A stretch of 64,000 nucleotides of DNA, from NCBI GenBank assembly GCA_964036665.1, contig OZ038530.1, forward strand, positions 22,900,001-22,964,000, in the 5' to 3' direction. The notes below the pieces were generated by a model. The model made no database searches, had not been told where the DNA came from, and was given only the letters and a program-made list of their open reading frames with translations. This DNA comes from Gordius sp. MW1 (taxonomy: Eukaryota > Nematomorpha > Gordioida > Gordea > Gordiidae). This document shows, piece by piece, positions 21,947 to 36,900 of this stretch. The stretch's first letter is position 1; every line of letters begins with the position of its first letter. A program made the position numbers and the translations under genes.

Positions 21947-24900
21947 TCAAAAATACCCTAATAATGATGAACGCGTCATTGTGTCTGCGGAATCGCTACT
22001 TTCCCACTGAAAAAATCCGCATTGCAAATCCATCTTCTTTTTGCACGTGTAAAATGCACGACCTCGATTGGGACCTTCTTTCTGCACCGTTTTACGGACA
22101 GAGGCCTGATTACACTTGCATTGGGGGAGCGAGTCTGATTCTATGTCCACTACCGCACGAGTCAACACATCAAATGATAAGTTTAAGGTGGGATTTTGAT
22201 TTAAACGCGAATTATGTTACAACCTAGACTGCTTATCAGCTCAAAAATGGGTGCGCGGATTTCCGCCATTTTTAAATGTGTACAAATAAGACAATTTCAT
22301 ATAGATTATAGTTATTTTGGTTAATTAGTGTTTTTAAAACGTAATGAAAAAAATAGTGAACTAGATGAACATTAAAGTAGCATTTTAAAATATATATTAT
22401 TTACAAAATTCGATGTGATATTAATGCAATTCAGTACCATCTGCATTTTATTAAATGATCCTTATTAATATTCCTTTAACTTATGAGGAAGGTAAATTCG
22501 ATTGTTCTATTTTAACAATGGGGTAATACACTGCAGAAAAACACGGGATTGGGAGATAGTTAAATTTAAAATAGTGTATTTATTTGAGCACTCTATGATC
22601 ACAAAAGATTTAATGCGAAGCTTTCGTCAAGTCATTTGTTAAAGGGATGTCTAATGAGATTGGTGAAGTGAAAAGAGAAAATATTGCTTTTAATTCAAGG
22701 ACAACTTTATTAATGGGGAAGATCAATACTAAATAAATTTAGACACTTGCGACACTCTAAAATCAATTCTATTATCCAGTCAGCCCTTTGAAAAACCCAT
22801 ATTTCCTCCATACTTGAACCTTCAGATCCTGCCCTTGAAGGTCGAATGCGTCCTGACGGTTCGTTAGTCCCATGGGAAAATGGTCTCTTTTTAAAGTGGG
22901 ATTTTACTTGCATAGACCTATTTGCCCCCTCTAATCTTAATTATGACCCCATGGCCCTCGCTGAAGAACGCAAGCTCCAAAAATACAAGGCCCTTTTGGA
23001 TTCTAGTATTTTTATCCCAAGAGTTTCCCCCTTTTCAGGATCCTATGGAAAAATGGCGTTGGCTTTATTCAGAGAAATAGGCAGGCGATCCCCTCCCTCC
23101 AAACATTCCCCCGCATTTTTATTGAAACAATCAATAGCTATCTTAATTGCAAAATTTAATTTCATATCTTTTTTGGATTCCTGTCCTCTTCTAAAAGAGG
23201 AAGATGAAGACATATTACTCATAAGATGTTTTTTTAAATATAATTATTATATAATTGTATCATCTAATATTATGTTTAGATATATATCAATAAACTAACT
23301 TCATCTTTAAAAAAAATAATTAAAATGTGTAAATAGTCGAGATGGTAGAGAGATGAAGTCTAACATTGTTTAAGCAGTAGTGGATCGACAATAGAGGTAC
23401 CATACTAATGACTAGTGTTGTAAAAACGGGTGGGTTTTGTTTGGTCGACCTTTGGTTTTAGTCGATTAAACATAAACAAACCAAAGGTTGGACCAAAAAA
23501 TCTTTGTTTGTTTATGCGACTTCTTTGGTCTGTTTATGTTTAGTCGACTAAAACCAGAGGCCGACCAAACAAAACTCAGCCGTTTTTACAACACTACTAA
23601 TGGACACAATAAAATGGTTTAATAAATCTAATTTTAAATTTACGGAATTGTCTATTACTAAAGCTGAGATATAATTAAACATTATTAATTGCTATGCAAT
23701 TTATGGGCTCACTTTCCAATTTGTTTTGTCACGCTATTCGGCGTGCGCACCGAACGTGGATGTCACGCTGTTCGTGTCACGCACCGAACGTGGATGTCAC
23801 GCACCGTTTTGTTTACTTTTAATTTTTGTTAATTTAACCAGTTTTTGGGTTCGAATCCCGGGTTTTTTTTGACTATTATGATTGTTCCTGTTACTACCAT
23901 TGATAATAAGACTTATTGGCCGTCCGCTGGCTGCTGACCACTGGAAAAAAATGACCATTTGGCTAAAATGTGAATCCAAGTTTATTTTTCCGTTTTTTTT
24001 GCCTCTTATGATTGTTCCTGTTACTACCATTGATAATATTCCTTTTTGGCCGTCCGTTGGCTGCTGACCAATGAAAAAAACGTGGATGTCTTGCACCGAA
24101 TGTCTTTTTTGTTTACTTTTAATTTTTGTTAATTTAACCAGTTTTTGGGTTCGAATCCCGGGGTTTTTTTTGACTATTATGTTTGTTCCTGTTACTACCA
24201 TTGATAATAAGACTTTTTGGCCGTCCGCTGGCTGCTGACCACTGGAAAAAAATGACCATTTGGCCAAAATGTGAATCCAAGTTTATTTTTTCGCTTTTTT
24301 CCGCCTATTATGATTGTTCATGTTACTACGATTGATAATCTGACTTTTTGGCCGTCCTCTGGCTACTGACCACTGGAAAAAATGGTCAGTGTCCGAAAGT
24401 GTGAAGCGAAATTTTTTTTCCCGTTTTTTTGACTCTTATGATTGTTCCTGTTACTACCATTGATAATATGACTTTTTGGCCGTCCGCTGGCTACTGACCA
24501 TTGGAAAAAAATGACCAGTGTCCGAAAGTGTGAAGCGAAATTTTTTTCCCGTTTTTTTTGACTCTTATGATTGTTCCTGTTACTACCATTGATAATATGA
24601 CTTTTTGGCCGTCCGCTGGCTACTGACCATTGGAAAAAAATGACCATTGGCCAAAGTATGAAGTAAAATTTTTTTCCTCGTTTTTTTGGCTAACATTGAC
24701 TTATAGAGTATCTGTTGGTAGTGACCAATGAAAAAAATGACCATTTGGCCAAAATGTGAATCGAAAATTTTTTTTCGTTTTTTTTGACTTTTATGATTGT
24801 TTCTGTTAATACCATTAATAATATGACTTTTTGGCCGTCCGCTGGCTACTAACCATTGGAAAAAAATGACCATTGGCCAAAGTATGAAGTGAAATTTTTT

Positions 24901-27900
24901 TCCTCGTTTTTTTGGCTAACATTGACTTATAGAGTATCTGTTGGTAGTGACCAATGAAAAAAATGACCATTTGGCCAAAATGTGAATCGAAATTTTTTTT
25001 AGTTTTTTTTGACTCTTATGTATTAATAGATTGTCTTTTGGTATATTACTATTTTTGGATTTTGTAAGGTTAACTAAATGCATAGTGCTAGTTTACGACC
25101 TACACGTCAACAACCCGTTTTTAATTGCTATGCAATTTATGGGCTCGTTTTTTTGTGTCCGTCCGTCCGTCCGTTGTCCGTTACCTCCCTATCTATTTGC
25201 ATTGGGTATATTAGGTTATCGCTTTTTTAAATTAATGCATGAGAAAGAGGTGCCCCACCCCTCATCTCTATCAAGAGGTGCCCCACCCCTCATCTCTATC
25301 TCCCTCGCTTTCGGGCGGGGTCGGGTTTTAATTGCTACGTTAAATTAATGCATAAGTATATCTATATTTAAATTTTGGTAATTGCTATGCAATTTAACTA
25401 GTTTTGGGGTTAGAATCCCGGAGTTTTTTTTGACTCTTATGATTGTTCTTGTTACTATCATTGATAATAAGACTTTTTGGCCGTCCGCTGGCTGCTGACC
25501 AATGAAAAAATGACCATTGGCCAAAATGTGAATCCGAGTTTATTTTTTCGTTTTTTTTTGACTATTATGATTGTTCCTGTTACTACCATTGCTATTATGA
25601 CTTTTTGGCCGTCCGTTGGCTGCTGACAAATGGAAAAAAATTACCATTGGCCAAAATGTAATTCGAAATTTTTTTTGACTATTATGAATTTATATCCACT
25701 TTTACCGTGTCCTGGCTGCTGACCAATGGAAAAAAATGACCATTGGCCAAAATGTGATTCGAAAATTTTTTTTAGTTTTTTTTTGACTATTATAAGTTTA
25801 TATCCACTTTTACCGTGTCCTGGCTGCTGACCAATGGAAAAAATGACCATTGGCCAAAATGTGATTCGAAAATTTTTTTTTTCGTTTTTTTTGACTTATG
25901 AATTTATATCCACTTTTACCGTGTCCTGGCTGCTTACCAATGAAAAAAAATGACCATTGGCCAAATTTTATATATAAACTAAAAATTTATTATAGATGGT
26001 CTAACAGACAGCCAACTATGTAATATATATTTTTAACCTTATAAATGCTTATAAATTTTTTTATTGGGTTAATATATTTCATTTAATTAGATTGTGATTT
26101 CATAGAAAACCTAAAAAGTAATATTTAAAAAAATAATATAGGTATTAGATTCTAATTTACGATAAAATATATCGATAGAAACTAACACAAAATTCGAAAC
26201 CTCCTTCAAAGGTATAATCATAGCCCGTTATTTCTAATTAAATTGAATCTACTATTAAACTCAAACACGAATTGTACTTTATTAGATGGCGCGCGTAAGT
26301 TTATATAATTAGTAAAATTTTTCTACGTGTCATAGATATTACACCGCACGTGTGGCAGGGAAATGTCCGATATTTTTAAAATATTTTAGGAATCTGAAAA
26401 GGTTATTTTACCCCCGACCGCCCTGGGCACCTACGGGTAAAGTTTCGAGCGAATCGGGCTGGTAGTTTAAGAATTTAGCCCTTTTTTAAAACTAAAAAAA
26501 AACTTTTTTTTAAATTTTTTTTTACATTAAATTAATATTTTGTTTTTGTTAATACCATTGATAATAGGACTTTTTGACCGTCCGCTGGCTACTGACCGAC
26601 GAAATATATTGATTTTCTAAACATAAAACACAACTTTATTATTTCATTATCTATATAAATAACATAATAACTTCTACTATTTTAAAGCCACCATGGTATA
26701 GTGGTTATAGCGCCGGCTTGTGAACTGATGGTGTGGGGTTCAAGTCAGGGAGGGGACAAATTTTTTTTTTAAATTTTTTTAAATTAAATTAATATTTGTT
26801 CATGTTAATACCAATGATAATATGAATTTTTGACCGTCCGCTGGCTACTGACCAATAAAAAAATGACCATTGGCCAAATAAATCGAAATTTCTTTTCGTT
26901 TTTGAATTGGTTAACATTGATAATTACCCTATGTCCTCCCCTACAAGGGCCTATAACTAATTAACTAATTATTTTGCATCTAATACCCCCTATAGGCATT
27001 CTCGCCCCTTCCCATCTTTCTCGCCCATAAATTGCATAGCAAATATGCTACGTTTATACGGAGTATAGAAGAGTTCCCCCTTCCCCTCTTCCCTTCCCCT
27101 ACTCCCCTTCCCTTCTCCCCCTTCCCACGAGGGCCGAAGGCCCGAGTTTTATTTTTTAAGGTTAAGTTTGTCAAAAGCAACAAAATTAAGAGCTAAATAA
27201 AGTTATAAGAGCTCAATTAAAGGGTTATTTATCAAGGATTATGGAAATGATTATGTCTACGATGTAAAATTCCTTAAGTATATGTGTCAAAATTAATATT
27301 TTAAAAATTTATTTATCCTTATACATATATGTATATAGAGCTTTCTATAAGAGGTCTACACCAGAGACCCGACCCCACATCGGTTGGGTTCAAAAATTTG
27401 AAAGAACTTCGGGTTTGGGGTTAAAACTTTGAACCAGAGATCAAAAAAGCCCGCCCGGTTTACGGGCGGGCAACTTTCTTAAAATTAGACTTTCCGGCGG
27501 GCACTATAAAAAGTTTAGGGGAAAAAGACATTATTAAAGTAGTGTATTCTTTTTTTCTTTCCCCCAAAAAATGAAGAATGAAATTACAAATTTTATCAAA
27601 TACATACGATATTAATTCAAAAAAAAATTAAAAGGGTACCTTCAAATTATGTAATCGTCAAAAAATAAACAATACAAAAAATCCGACGGACAATCATTGG
27701 CGTAGCCAGCATTGGAATTAGAGGGAGGGGGCAATAATGATTTAGGGAGGGGCAAAATAATCATTTTTTTAATTTTAGCCATAATTTTATGAAATTTCAA
27801 CGAAATTTTAAATTTAGAGGCCCCCCCCTTGGCTAAGCCCATGCGGACAGTATAAAAACAGTAAGTTTAAAATAAGAATTCATACCCGAACCCATTCGTT

Positions 27901-30900
27901 CGCTCAGGTGGTTGGTCTTCCTACTACTACTACTACTACCCCCATTAAAAGATGCTTTTTTCCTTCTCCCTTTTCCTTTAATATTTCCCATCCCAAAACC
28001 ACCATTCTCGATAGTGTCTCCTCCTTGCATTGGGTAATCCAACTCGTCTTGCCACTGAAAAAAGGTGCATTGTCCATCCTGCTCTGGGCATTTGTAAAAT
28101 TTCCGACCCGCGTTCGTGCCCTGCTTAGTGGTCAGGATTTGAGCCGATTTTCCGCACAAACAATAAATAACCGGTTCCCCCAACTCGTTGTAAACGCGTG
28201 GGGTCTGGTATGCGGTAGATAACTGCACGGGTGAAGTCACACTACCACTACCAAGTTTTGCTCCAGTCTAAAGAGACAAAATGAATAGTAAATAGTTACT
28301 CTAAATTTTAATGGACGTAGCCTCTAAATCCAAAAATTCTTTAAAATTTATTGAAATTATGGCTAAAATTTTAAGAAAAATTACAATTTTGCCCCTCTTT
28401 AAATCATTATTGCCACCCCCCCCCCCCCCCTCTAATTACAATCCTGGTTAAGCCCATAAATATTTTTATGATATAATCAAGGACATTCTTTACTTTCGTA
28501 AGAACATGTTTATCAACTTCATATTTACAGATTTCATCTCCACGTTTAAATTTGTTACATAGTGGAACCCTCCCCCCCCTTCCCCTACTAATTTTATCAA
28601 TCTAACCTTAACACTTGGTAACAAATATAGTCAATTAAGCCCTATAACTCCTCAAATAGAATATCACAGGACATTTTCGCCCCGTCCACCTAAAATTACA
28701 ATGCTCTGACCCTTTTAACTTTAAATTTTTTACCCCTATTGTTGTTGCCTCAAGCTCTGAGACTTTTGGACTAGCCGCCATTAAACTTTTTAAAGAAATC
28801 AGCCGGCGCTGCCCTGTCTCTAAATATTCCACCAACTTTTTACTTACACAAAAAATAGCTGTATTTTAATCGCAAAGTCTAATTTTAAATCCCTGACCGA
28901 CAGCTGGCAGCTTCTAACGAATGATACATGCGACGCTCTCGATTTATGATTAAATTTATTTATTTTTTCTTACCCCGGCTTTTATATTTCATATATTTCC
29001 CATTTTTTTACTTCGCCTTTATAAAGTTTTTAAATCGAATAAACAAAATTTGAATCAAACAAAATATTAAGCCCTATATAACTTCACCATCATTACCAGC
29101 AAATAAGAACGATCCTTTTAGTCTCGCAATATTAAGCAACTCCGGCGTTGATAAAAGAGATAAGTGAAAACACATCACAAAAGTAAGAATTATTTTACGT
29201 GTGCTGATTGTGGTCTACTGCTAAGGGTCGAGACCCCAACAGCGGGTTGTGCTGGGGCATCTATAGTTGATGACCGATTTTGAGGGGGTATTCTAATGTG
29301 GAGTGCATCAAACAAAATGGCGTCACACCCACCCAAACAAGTGGTATACTCCGAAGGAAAGGTGGGCGGTACTTTGTTTGTGTCGAATGTTAGAGTTACC
29401 AAGTTGTAACGATTTACTGTATAACATTAATAATTATATTATGATAATGAGAAATCTATTTTAAATTAAAATAATAATAACAAAATTATATTAAAGACTA
29501 AGATTCTAGAAAAATCGTGATGGTCATTAAGTTGTGAAGAAAATATTAGGGCAAAAAAATAAACAGACGTAACTGCAATGAGCTCGGCTCTAATTTTAAT
29601 GTATTAATTAGTGTTATCAAAACGGTGTGGTTTTGTTTGGTCGATCTTTGGTTTTGGACAAATAAACCTAAACAGACCAAAGCAATTTACAAAATTCCAA
29701 AAACCACGCCCTTTTTACAACACTAGTAATGGTCTAACCGCGGTGTCAAAAAAATATACTGTTTTTCTCCATTTTTATCAATGCCTCATCGTTAATAAGG
29801 TATCAAATGTACCAACGACACTCTAACAAGGCTTTGTTACAGAGCCGACATTATATTCTACCTACTAACCACAGGCCAAAGGCCTCAAGACCAATCACTA
29901 TCATCATTGAGCCCAAATCAACCCGTCCGAAAGTCAAAGGTTCGGGCAAAGGACCGGGCTTTTCTAGTCTCGGCTAAGGATTTCAAATTACGCTTTCTAC
30001 AATCTTTAGGCAATGTCTAAACTCTCATCCCCATTTTACACCATTCTCTTCCTTCACGGACCTCTACATGGCAAACTTCGAGCCCAAAACAAGCTACTTG
30101 GGTGCTTAGCCTTGCTTAAGAAAACTGTCTCGCCCAACAGTCACATGGGGCTAACATGGGGAGCTAAGCAGCCAGATCTATTGGATTAGCCTAACCACAA
30201 CACGCTCATATCTAGAGTTGTTAAATTGCTAACTTGCTTCAACTCCAGACGCAAGCACGCACACTGGGTTGCTTAATATGCGCGTTAGCACAATATGTGC
30301 TCGCTGTTCGGTGCACTAGGCAGAACAGTAGCGTATAAAAATGCTCGAGGGCCGAGCATAAACTAGAGCATATGGTAGCTGGAGTTGAAGCAAGTGAATA
30401 ATTTAAAACTCTACTCATATCACAGTAGCAGAAAACCAACATGATATCCACAACAACTTCAACTTTTCACGGGTGATTACAGATTCCACTAGGAAAGGGG
30501 GGTGGGTGGTCACTTTAACATAAAAGGATGCCCCCGAGCGCAACCCAGCTGATTGGCCCTCTCGCATTTGGCTCCCACCTGACCGATACTCGTACCTTGT
30601 TCAGATACGAACGTAACACCCAATGGGTTTACTTTTCCAGAATAGACTGAAGAGGCAGACATCGACCAGGGTTTTTGGGAAAAAACGAATTCTCAGAGGT
30701 AGCAGACGGGAAAGAACGGAACTAAATCCCGAGGTGATCACGTGACTCTACACTATTCAATCACGATCACAGCTTCGGAAAATTATTCGTCCGACTTATT
30801 AACCCTTACCCCTTTCGCAAAATTTATCACATTTATACCGGCTAACTCAATTTTTCGCATTTTAGGCGTTAATAAAAGCACCTGGTGAAATTGATTGCGA

Positions 30901-33900
30901 GGCGGATTTTATTAAAAATATATAACTAATAATTAAAAATCCGTTAAAAAACGAGATACCTTGAATGCAAAATGGCTATTGGCGTATATTGTTATTAAAT
31001 ATATGTACTAGGTTGACAGGTATCACAATGGTCGGCCTCAACTTTAGCCGCTAGAATTGCCCCTTTAGGGAACCAGATGGCCCATTTACATTCGGGGTAG
31101 GATGTGCAGGATAGAAATATTTCTGTACCATCTTTATTGCGTTTGAACCTCATGTCACTACCACAGGCACCGCAAGGACGAACTGGCGAGTTATCGAGCT
31201 ATATTTATAAATATTATTATAATTTTGATATAAAAAAACTATTTTAAATGATATAAAATAGATTCTAAAAGAAATCTTTTATCCATTTTAAAACGTTCTT
31301 CCTCCTTTTGATTTTGGCGCAACACTTTATAAAGTCCTAAACTATGTTTGAAATGACAGTCTAGGTAAAAACAACCCTTTCTTTATTAATTATAAAATAC
31401 GAATTTGGTAAAAGTTCATGGAATATTGAAAATAAAAAACTAAGTTTTACAATTTAATGGCTTAAATACAAAACTATTTCAAGAACTTCCATTTAAATTA
31501 GATGATTTCCACGCCTGGCTTAATCATTATACATCCCCCCCCCAAAAAAAACCTCTTGTTCAGGTATAATTTGGAGTTAATCAGAAAGTTGATAATCATC
31601 ACTTTTCTTCTTAGTTTATTGATATTTGTTAGTATTGCGTCAACGTGCAATAGCGGTTTTTATAAAAGCTAACAAATTAATTTTTTACAAATATAGCTTG
31701 AAGAATAAAACTAAAATCTTTAAAATTAGATACAAAGTGAATTTACTAAACTAACCCCCACGGGCGGTCGGGCATTGTTTTGAACGCTTTCGGAGGGGGT
31801 CGTGGTCGGAGCAAAATATTTTGCCAAACATTGGTCTATCAAATGAGCTTTTACTTGAACTTCCAAAAATGCCTAATAACAAACTAATCAATTGAATACT
31901 TTTCGCAAAAAAAGCAAATCAATTTATGTACTTAACTAACTCGTATAAAATCAGCTGAAAAATAAAATAAACATTTATAAAATTTTACAAAAACTTTAAT
32001 TATTCTATTAATTGATTTATTAACGTGTACAAGGAAAAACAGTCATAGGAACATCAATAATTAGATTGGAATTTCGTATATCAATTCGAAACTTACTATT
32101 TTATCTTTACTTTTATAAATAGGAAAAACGATTACCAAACGTATTAACTGATTTATTATTTATATTAGGTCGACCACTAGACTTAGTCGAAATCTGAAAA
32201 ACAGACCAGCGACGACCGTTAGTCGTAGTTGAATTGGTTTTAGTCGACTAAAAATAAACAAGATTTTTTGGTCTATTTTTCTTGGTCGACCATTAGGCTT
32301 GGTCGAAATTTGAAAAACAAACCAGTCTTAGTTGAACCAAAGGTCGACCAAACAAAACCGAGCCCTTTTGCAACACTAGCTAGATATAAGATGAATGTAA
32401 AACGGCAATCACCTGTTTATACTTGGTTAAGTGATGTTGTAGAACGGAATTTTTATCTTTTGCCCCTTGACAAATGGCTTCTAAATCAGTTTCTAGCTCT
32501 GATCTCAGTTTGGGTTTAGCCAAAGCGTGTCCCGTAGCGTTATAACCCTCTACCAAAGCCATACCTAATAATTCAATATATGATAACTAATTTTAAAATT
32601 AACAGATCAACAATTGAAATTAGAGATAGGGGGGAGGGGGGGGGCTATAATGATTTAGGGAGGGGGGGCGAAATGAATTTTTTTAAAGTTTAGCCATAAT
32701 TTTATGGAATTTTTGGGTTAAGAGGAGGGCAGCCGTCCCTTTCTGCCCTACCTTAGCTACGCCCATGATTTTAGCACAGCTTAGCAGTTGAAATAAAAAA
32801 TGCCCGGCACGAAAGCACAAGGTGTGAAATTCTCACCTAATTGACCGGGTAGAAATCCTAAAACAGATCCTAAAGAACTTTTAGGACCTAATTTTTTGTT
32901 TTTGTTCCTATTATCGGAACGAGTCTGCTCGACTTCACTTTCACTATCGCCTTCTTGTTCTTCGCCCTCTTCAGCATCAATTTGGTACTTTGCTTTACCT
33001 AATAAAATATATAACATTGTCATATTTGTGAATACATTAAAAAACTTATAATTTAATTTATTATATTTATAGTTGCTATAATTATATGTTTTAATATTGT
33101 GAGCAAAAGCCGAGTTGGTAAAATCGTATGTTTTTATATTTGTCTATTTGTTTTGTTTTGTTCGCATTTCGCGTCCCATCCCCTGGCCTTAATAGAGAAC
33201 TTATAATTATCATATTCCTTTCCTAATTCAATATTCCGTACATTACTAATGGATATATTCCTTTCATATTCAATTTATCAGCCTTCTTTAAATATATTTT
33301 GTAAGTCATCTGGCGTTATATTTATCAAATGCATTCAGCAGAAGTCAATTCCCGGATCTAAAAAGGATGGCTAAAATGACGAAGTATATCCGGTGTAATG
33401 TGCGACAAGAAAATGCCAATATGGTTGAAGAGCAAAGCTTACAAATCCATCGTAAGACCGGTGTTACTATATGGAAGTGAAACATGGGCATTAAACACCA
33501 CGGAAGGAAAGCTATTACACACAGAGATGAGAATGTACGGTGGAGCTTGGGGTATACTAAGCTCGACCATATGACGAATGACTTTCTCATGACAAAAATG
33601 GGTATCCAACCTATGGCGGACATGATTAACGAAAATCGGCTAAGGTGGTATGGGCATAAACTAAGAAGGGACACGGATGACTTAAATCGAAAAGTAAAGA
33701 GAGGAAGAGGACGACCCCGTGTCACGTGGAAAGGGCAAGTCGATAAAGCTATGAAAACTAAAGAAATTAGTCAAGACATGGCAATTTACCGGTCAAGATG
33801 CAAGAAATTCATCAAAACAAGCCCCACGACTGTGGGACCAAATACTTGATTCATAAGAAGATTAGTTACTTACTGTGAATCCTTTGATTCGTTTTATAAA

Positions 33901-36900
33901 AGGGGTGGGGTTGGATTGATAAAACGAGTAGAAGGAAATGCATAGACTACATAGACTGCTTATGACATATGTTTCATATGGTAAAATGTTTAACAAAATC
34001 CACCATACTGAATTTAACTATCTTCCATGTCCTTCTGTAGTGTACTCCCCATTGTTAAAACAGAAAAAGTGAATTTACCTTCCTCATTAGCTATTAAATA
34101 AAAAAGAATGTTAACAAATGATTATTCAATAAAATGCAGATGACACTAAATTGCTTTAACATCACATCATCGCAGTAATTTTATTTTTGTGAATTTTATA
34201 AATGATATATAAATTTAAAGATGCTCGTTTTAATGTTTAATTAACTCAATATTTTTTAATGCTTTTTAAAAACACTTTAACTAACCAACATTACAAAAAT
34301 ATCCATGTCCTTGCCTTATTTGTGCACATTTCAAAATGGCGGAAAAAGGGTACATTTATTTAAAATTGATGAGCAGTCTATCTAGTCTATGATCCTATTA
34401 TTATGAATACACATTTTTTTGTTGATTGGCAACAAAATACCAAATGAATACACGCACTTAAAGATACACAACCGACGTAATTTCGACTTTTAATAGTTTC
34501 AATGTGATCCGCATGAGTTGCATCAGTGCCAATTCCATTCTTTTCCATCAAAGTTATTAGTTCGGGTTCTGTGAGGAGAGGGGGTGGTTTAGTTGTGCCT
34601 TCCTTCATCTCCAACCTGCTAGGGGTAAAGGTTTGACCCACACGAAATACTGGAATGTTCTGGAAATATCGCACACACAAACACAAATAAACACTATTAT
34701 AAAGTTGGACAAGCTGGAAAAATAAGCGGTTCAAATTTACGAATAAAAAGGTGAAATAAAAATCGTATCGTTTTTATTCGTAGACAACAAAAATTAATGA
34801 AACAAAAAAAATAATCTTCATAGATTTATTATCGGGAATGTTAGAGGGTGTTAAAAATAAATTCTAATTATTATAATATAAAGGAAATCCATCATCAGAA
34901 AAAATAAAAAAAATAAATGTTAATGTAAATAAAAAATCTATGAAGAACATAGATTATGAGGTTAAAAATCTTCTAAAAAAATATTGACAATTTCTAATAT
35001 CGGAGTTTTCCAGTATAGCAAATATAGCAAGTTGGACACTTCGGGACACTACCTTTTTCTTCGACAGTGAGTCCATTGCTTAGTAATTTGGAGAGTACAA
35101 AAATGTTCAGCTAAGCGTTACATTGTTACATACACACAAAACATCAAGTATAATATATAAAAACGAGCATAAAATAGCGTATAAAAACTCAAAGGGCTGG
35201 ATTTTGCTAGGTCGTCCTTGGGTTTTAGTCGACTAAACATTAAATGAAAAAAAGCTTTGGTGTGATTTTCTTAGTCGACCTCTAGGCTTAGTCAAAATTT
35301 GAAAAACAGACCAGAGCCGACCGTTAGTCTTAGTAAAACCAAAAGTCGATCAAACAAAACCCATCCGTTACAACACTACGACACACTAACATCAGTAGCA
35401 GTACCGCGGGCGCGAGCTAGATTTAATTATACCCAGCCAAACGTCAGTCAAAGCCACCCCTAAAGTTTTACACAATATGTTTATCTTTTAAATACATACA
35501 TACATACATACATACATACATACATACATACATACATACATACATACATACATACATACATACATACAAATCAAGGGAGGGGGGGGGGCAAAAATACTCT
35601 AAAAAGAAAACTTTTTAAAGATACACATACACATATTGAATATGTTCAACAACAATAAAAATTCACTTTATTGTTCCAAGTTTCGTACGGCCAGTAAACT
35701 TCTAAATAATTTTTTTCCAAAATCATGAGCCCTCGGGCACTGAACGACTCGATCCCTATCATAATTTCAACAGTAGTTTCGTGAGCTTTTGCATCTGTGG
35801 AGCAACAAGCCAAAAAATGGCGAGTAACCAATTCGTATATCCTTTTCTCTTTATCTATCATTACAAACGTTAAAATTGCAATTTAAAAAAAAATTTAATA
35901 TACTAATTATTTATTATTAAAAAAAAATACAAATTTTGTGAAGATGAAATAAATAAATAAAAGTTAAGAAACATAGTGGGAAAACTTTCCAATATTGCAA
36001 TTGAATTTAGTTACAGAAAGTAATGCCGATTTTCTGTCTTATAAAAAACGATTCGCGATTATCATGGGATAGTGAAGAAATTTTTTCCCCCATAATAAGT
36101 TGTAAGGCTTGAAATTATTTAATTTTTCAAATATTACAACAATACCTAATAGAATGTCTATTTTAGATAGTAAATGTTGGTGTGAAAAATAATTAAAATA
36201 TTGGTATGGAGGCATAATACTAAGAAGGGAGACTAATGGTGTAAGTCTCGAAAAGTTAACTGGACATGGAGGTACCGGGGAAGAGAGGAAGAGGACGACC
36301 TCGTGTCACGTGGAAAGAGCACGTGGACAACGTTATGAAAACTAAAAAGAGATTATTCAAGACATGGCACTTACCCGGTCAAGATGGAAGTAGTATTGTA
36401 AAAAGGGCTGGGTTTTGTTTGGGAAAACATAAACAGGCCAAAGGCTTTTCTTCTATTTATCTTGACATCTAGGCTTAATCGACATTTGAAAAACAAACCA
36501 GAGTCGACCGTTTTAGTCGACTAGAACCAAAGGTCGACCCAACAAAACCCAGCCCCTTTTACAACACTGCATGGAAGACACCCATCGAAACAAATCCCAC
36601 ATAGCCTGCAAAATAATTAAATTTTGCTGGAACGACACGCTATTAATTACCAACTAATTCCGTTTCAGCTTTAATTGGATGTATAGGGGGATGAGCTTTG
36701 TCACTTTTATGACCGTTCCTGGGGCAAGGTCCCCCCTCCGATAATATCGTGGTGGCAAAATCACCCCATCTCGGGTCTCCACTCTGTTTTTCCACCTTAA
36801 TTAACGGGTTAAAGGAGACTTGAGAAATCGCCGATAAATTTATATGCTTAATATCTCATTATTTTTTTTTGTAATTTTGGAATCATTTTGCCAGTAAGTA

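Noticed and set aside
23797-25850. Several minus-strand frames of 69-156 codons with repeated FFQW-like and [10 protein letters not shown] motifs
   Set aside because: Read-through of satellite monomers. The FFQW resemblance to the TOP3A GRF finger is chance; the real fingers are in exons 27886-28267 and 21947-22149.
26687-26757. Functional tRNA-His gene
   Set aside because: A- and B-box-like motifs are present, but the acceptor, anticodon and T stems do not pair. Kept only as a tRNA-like sequence.
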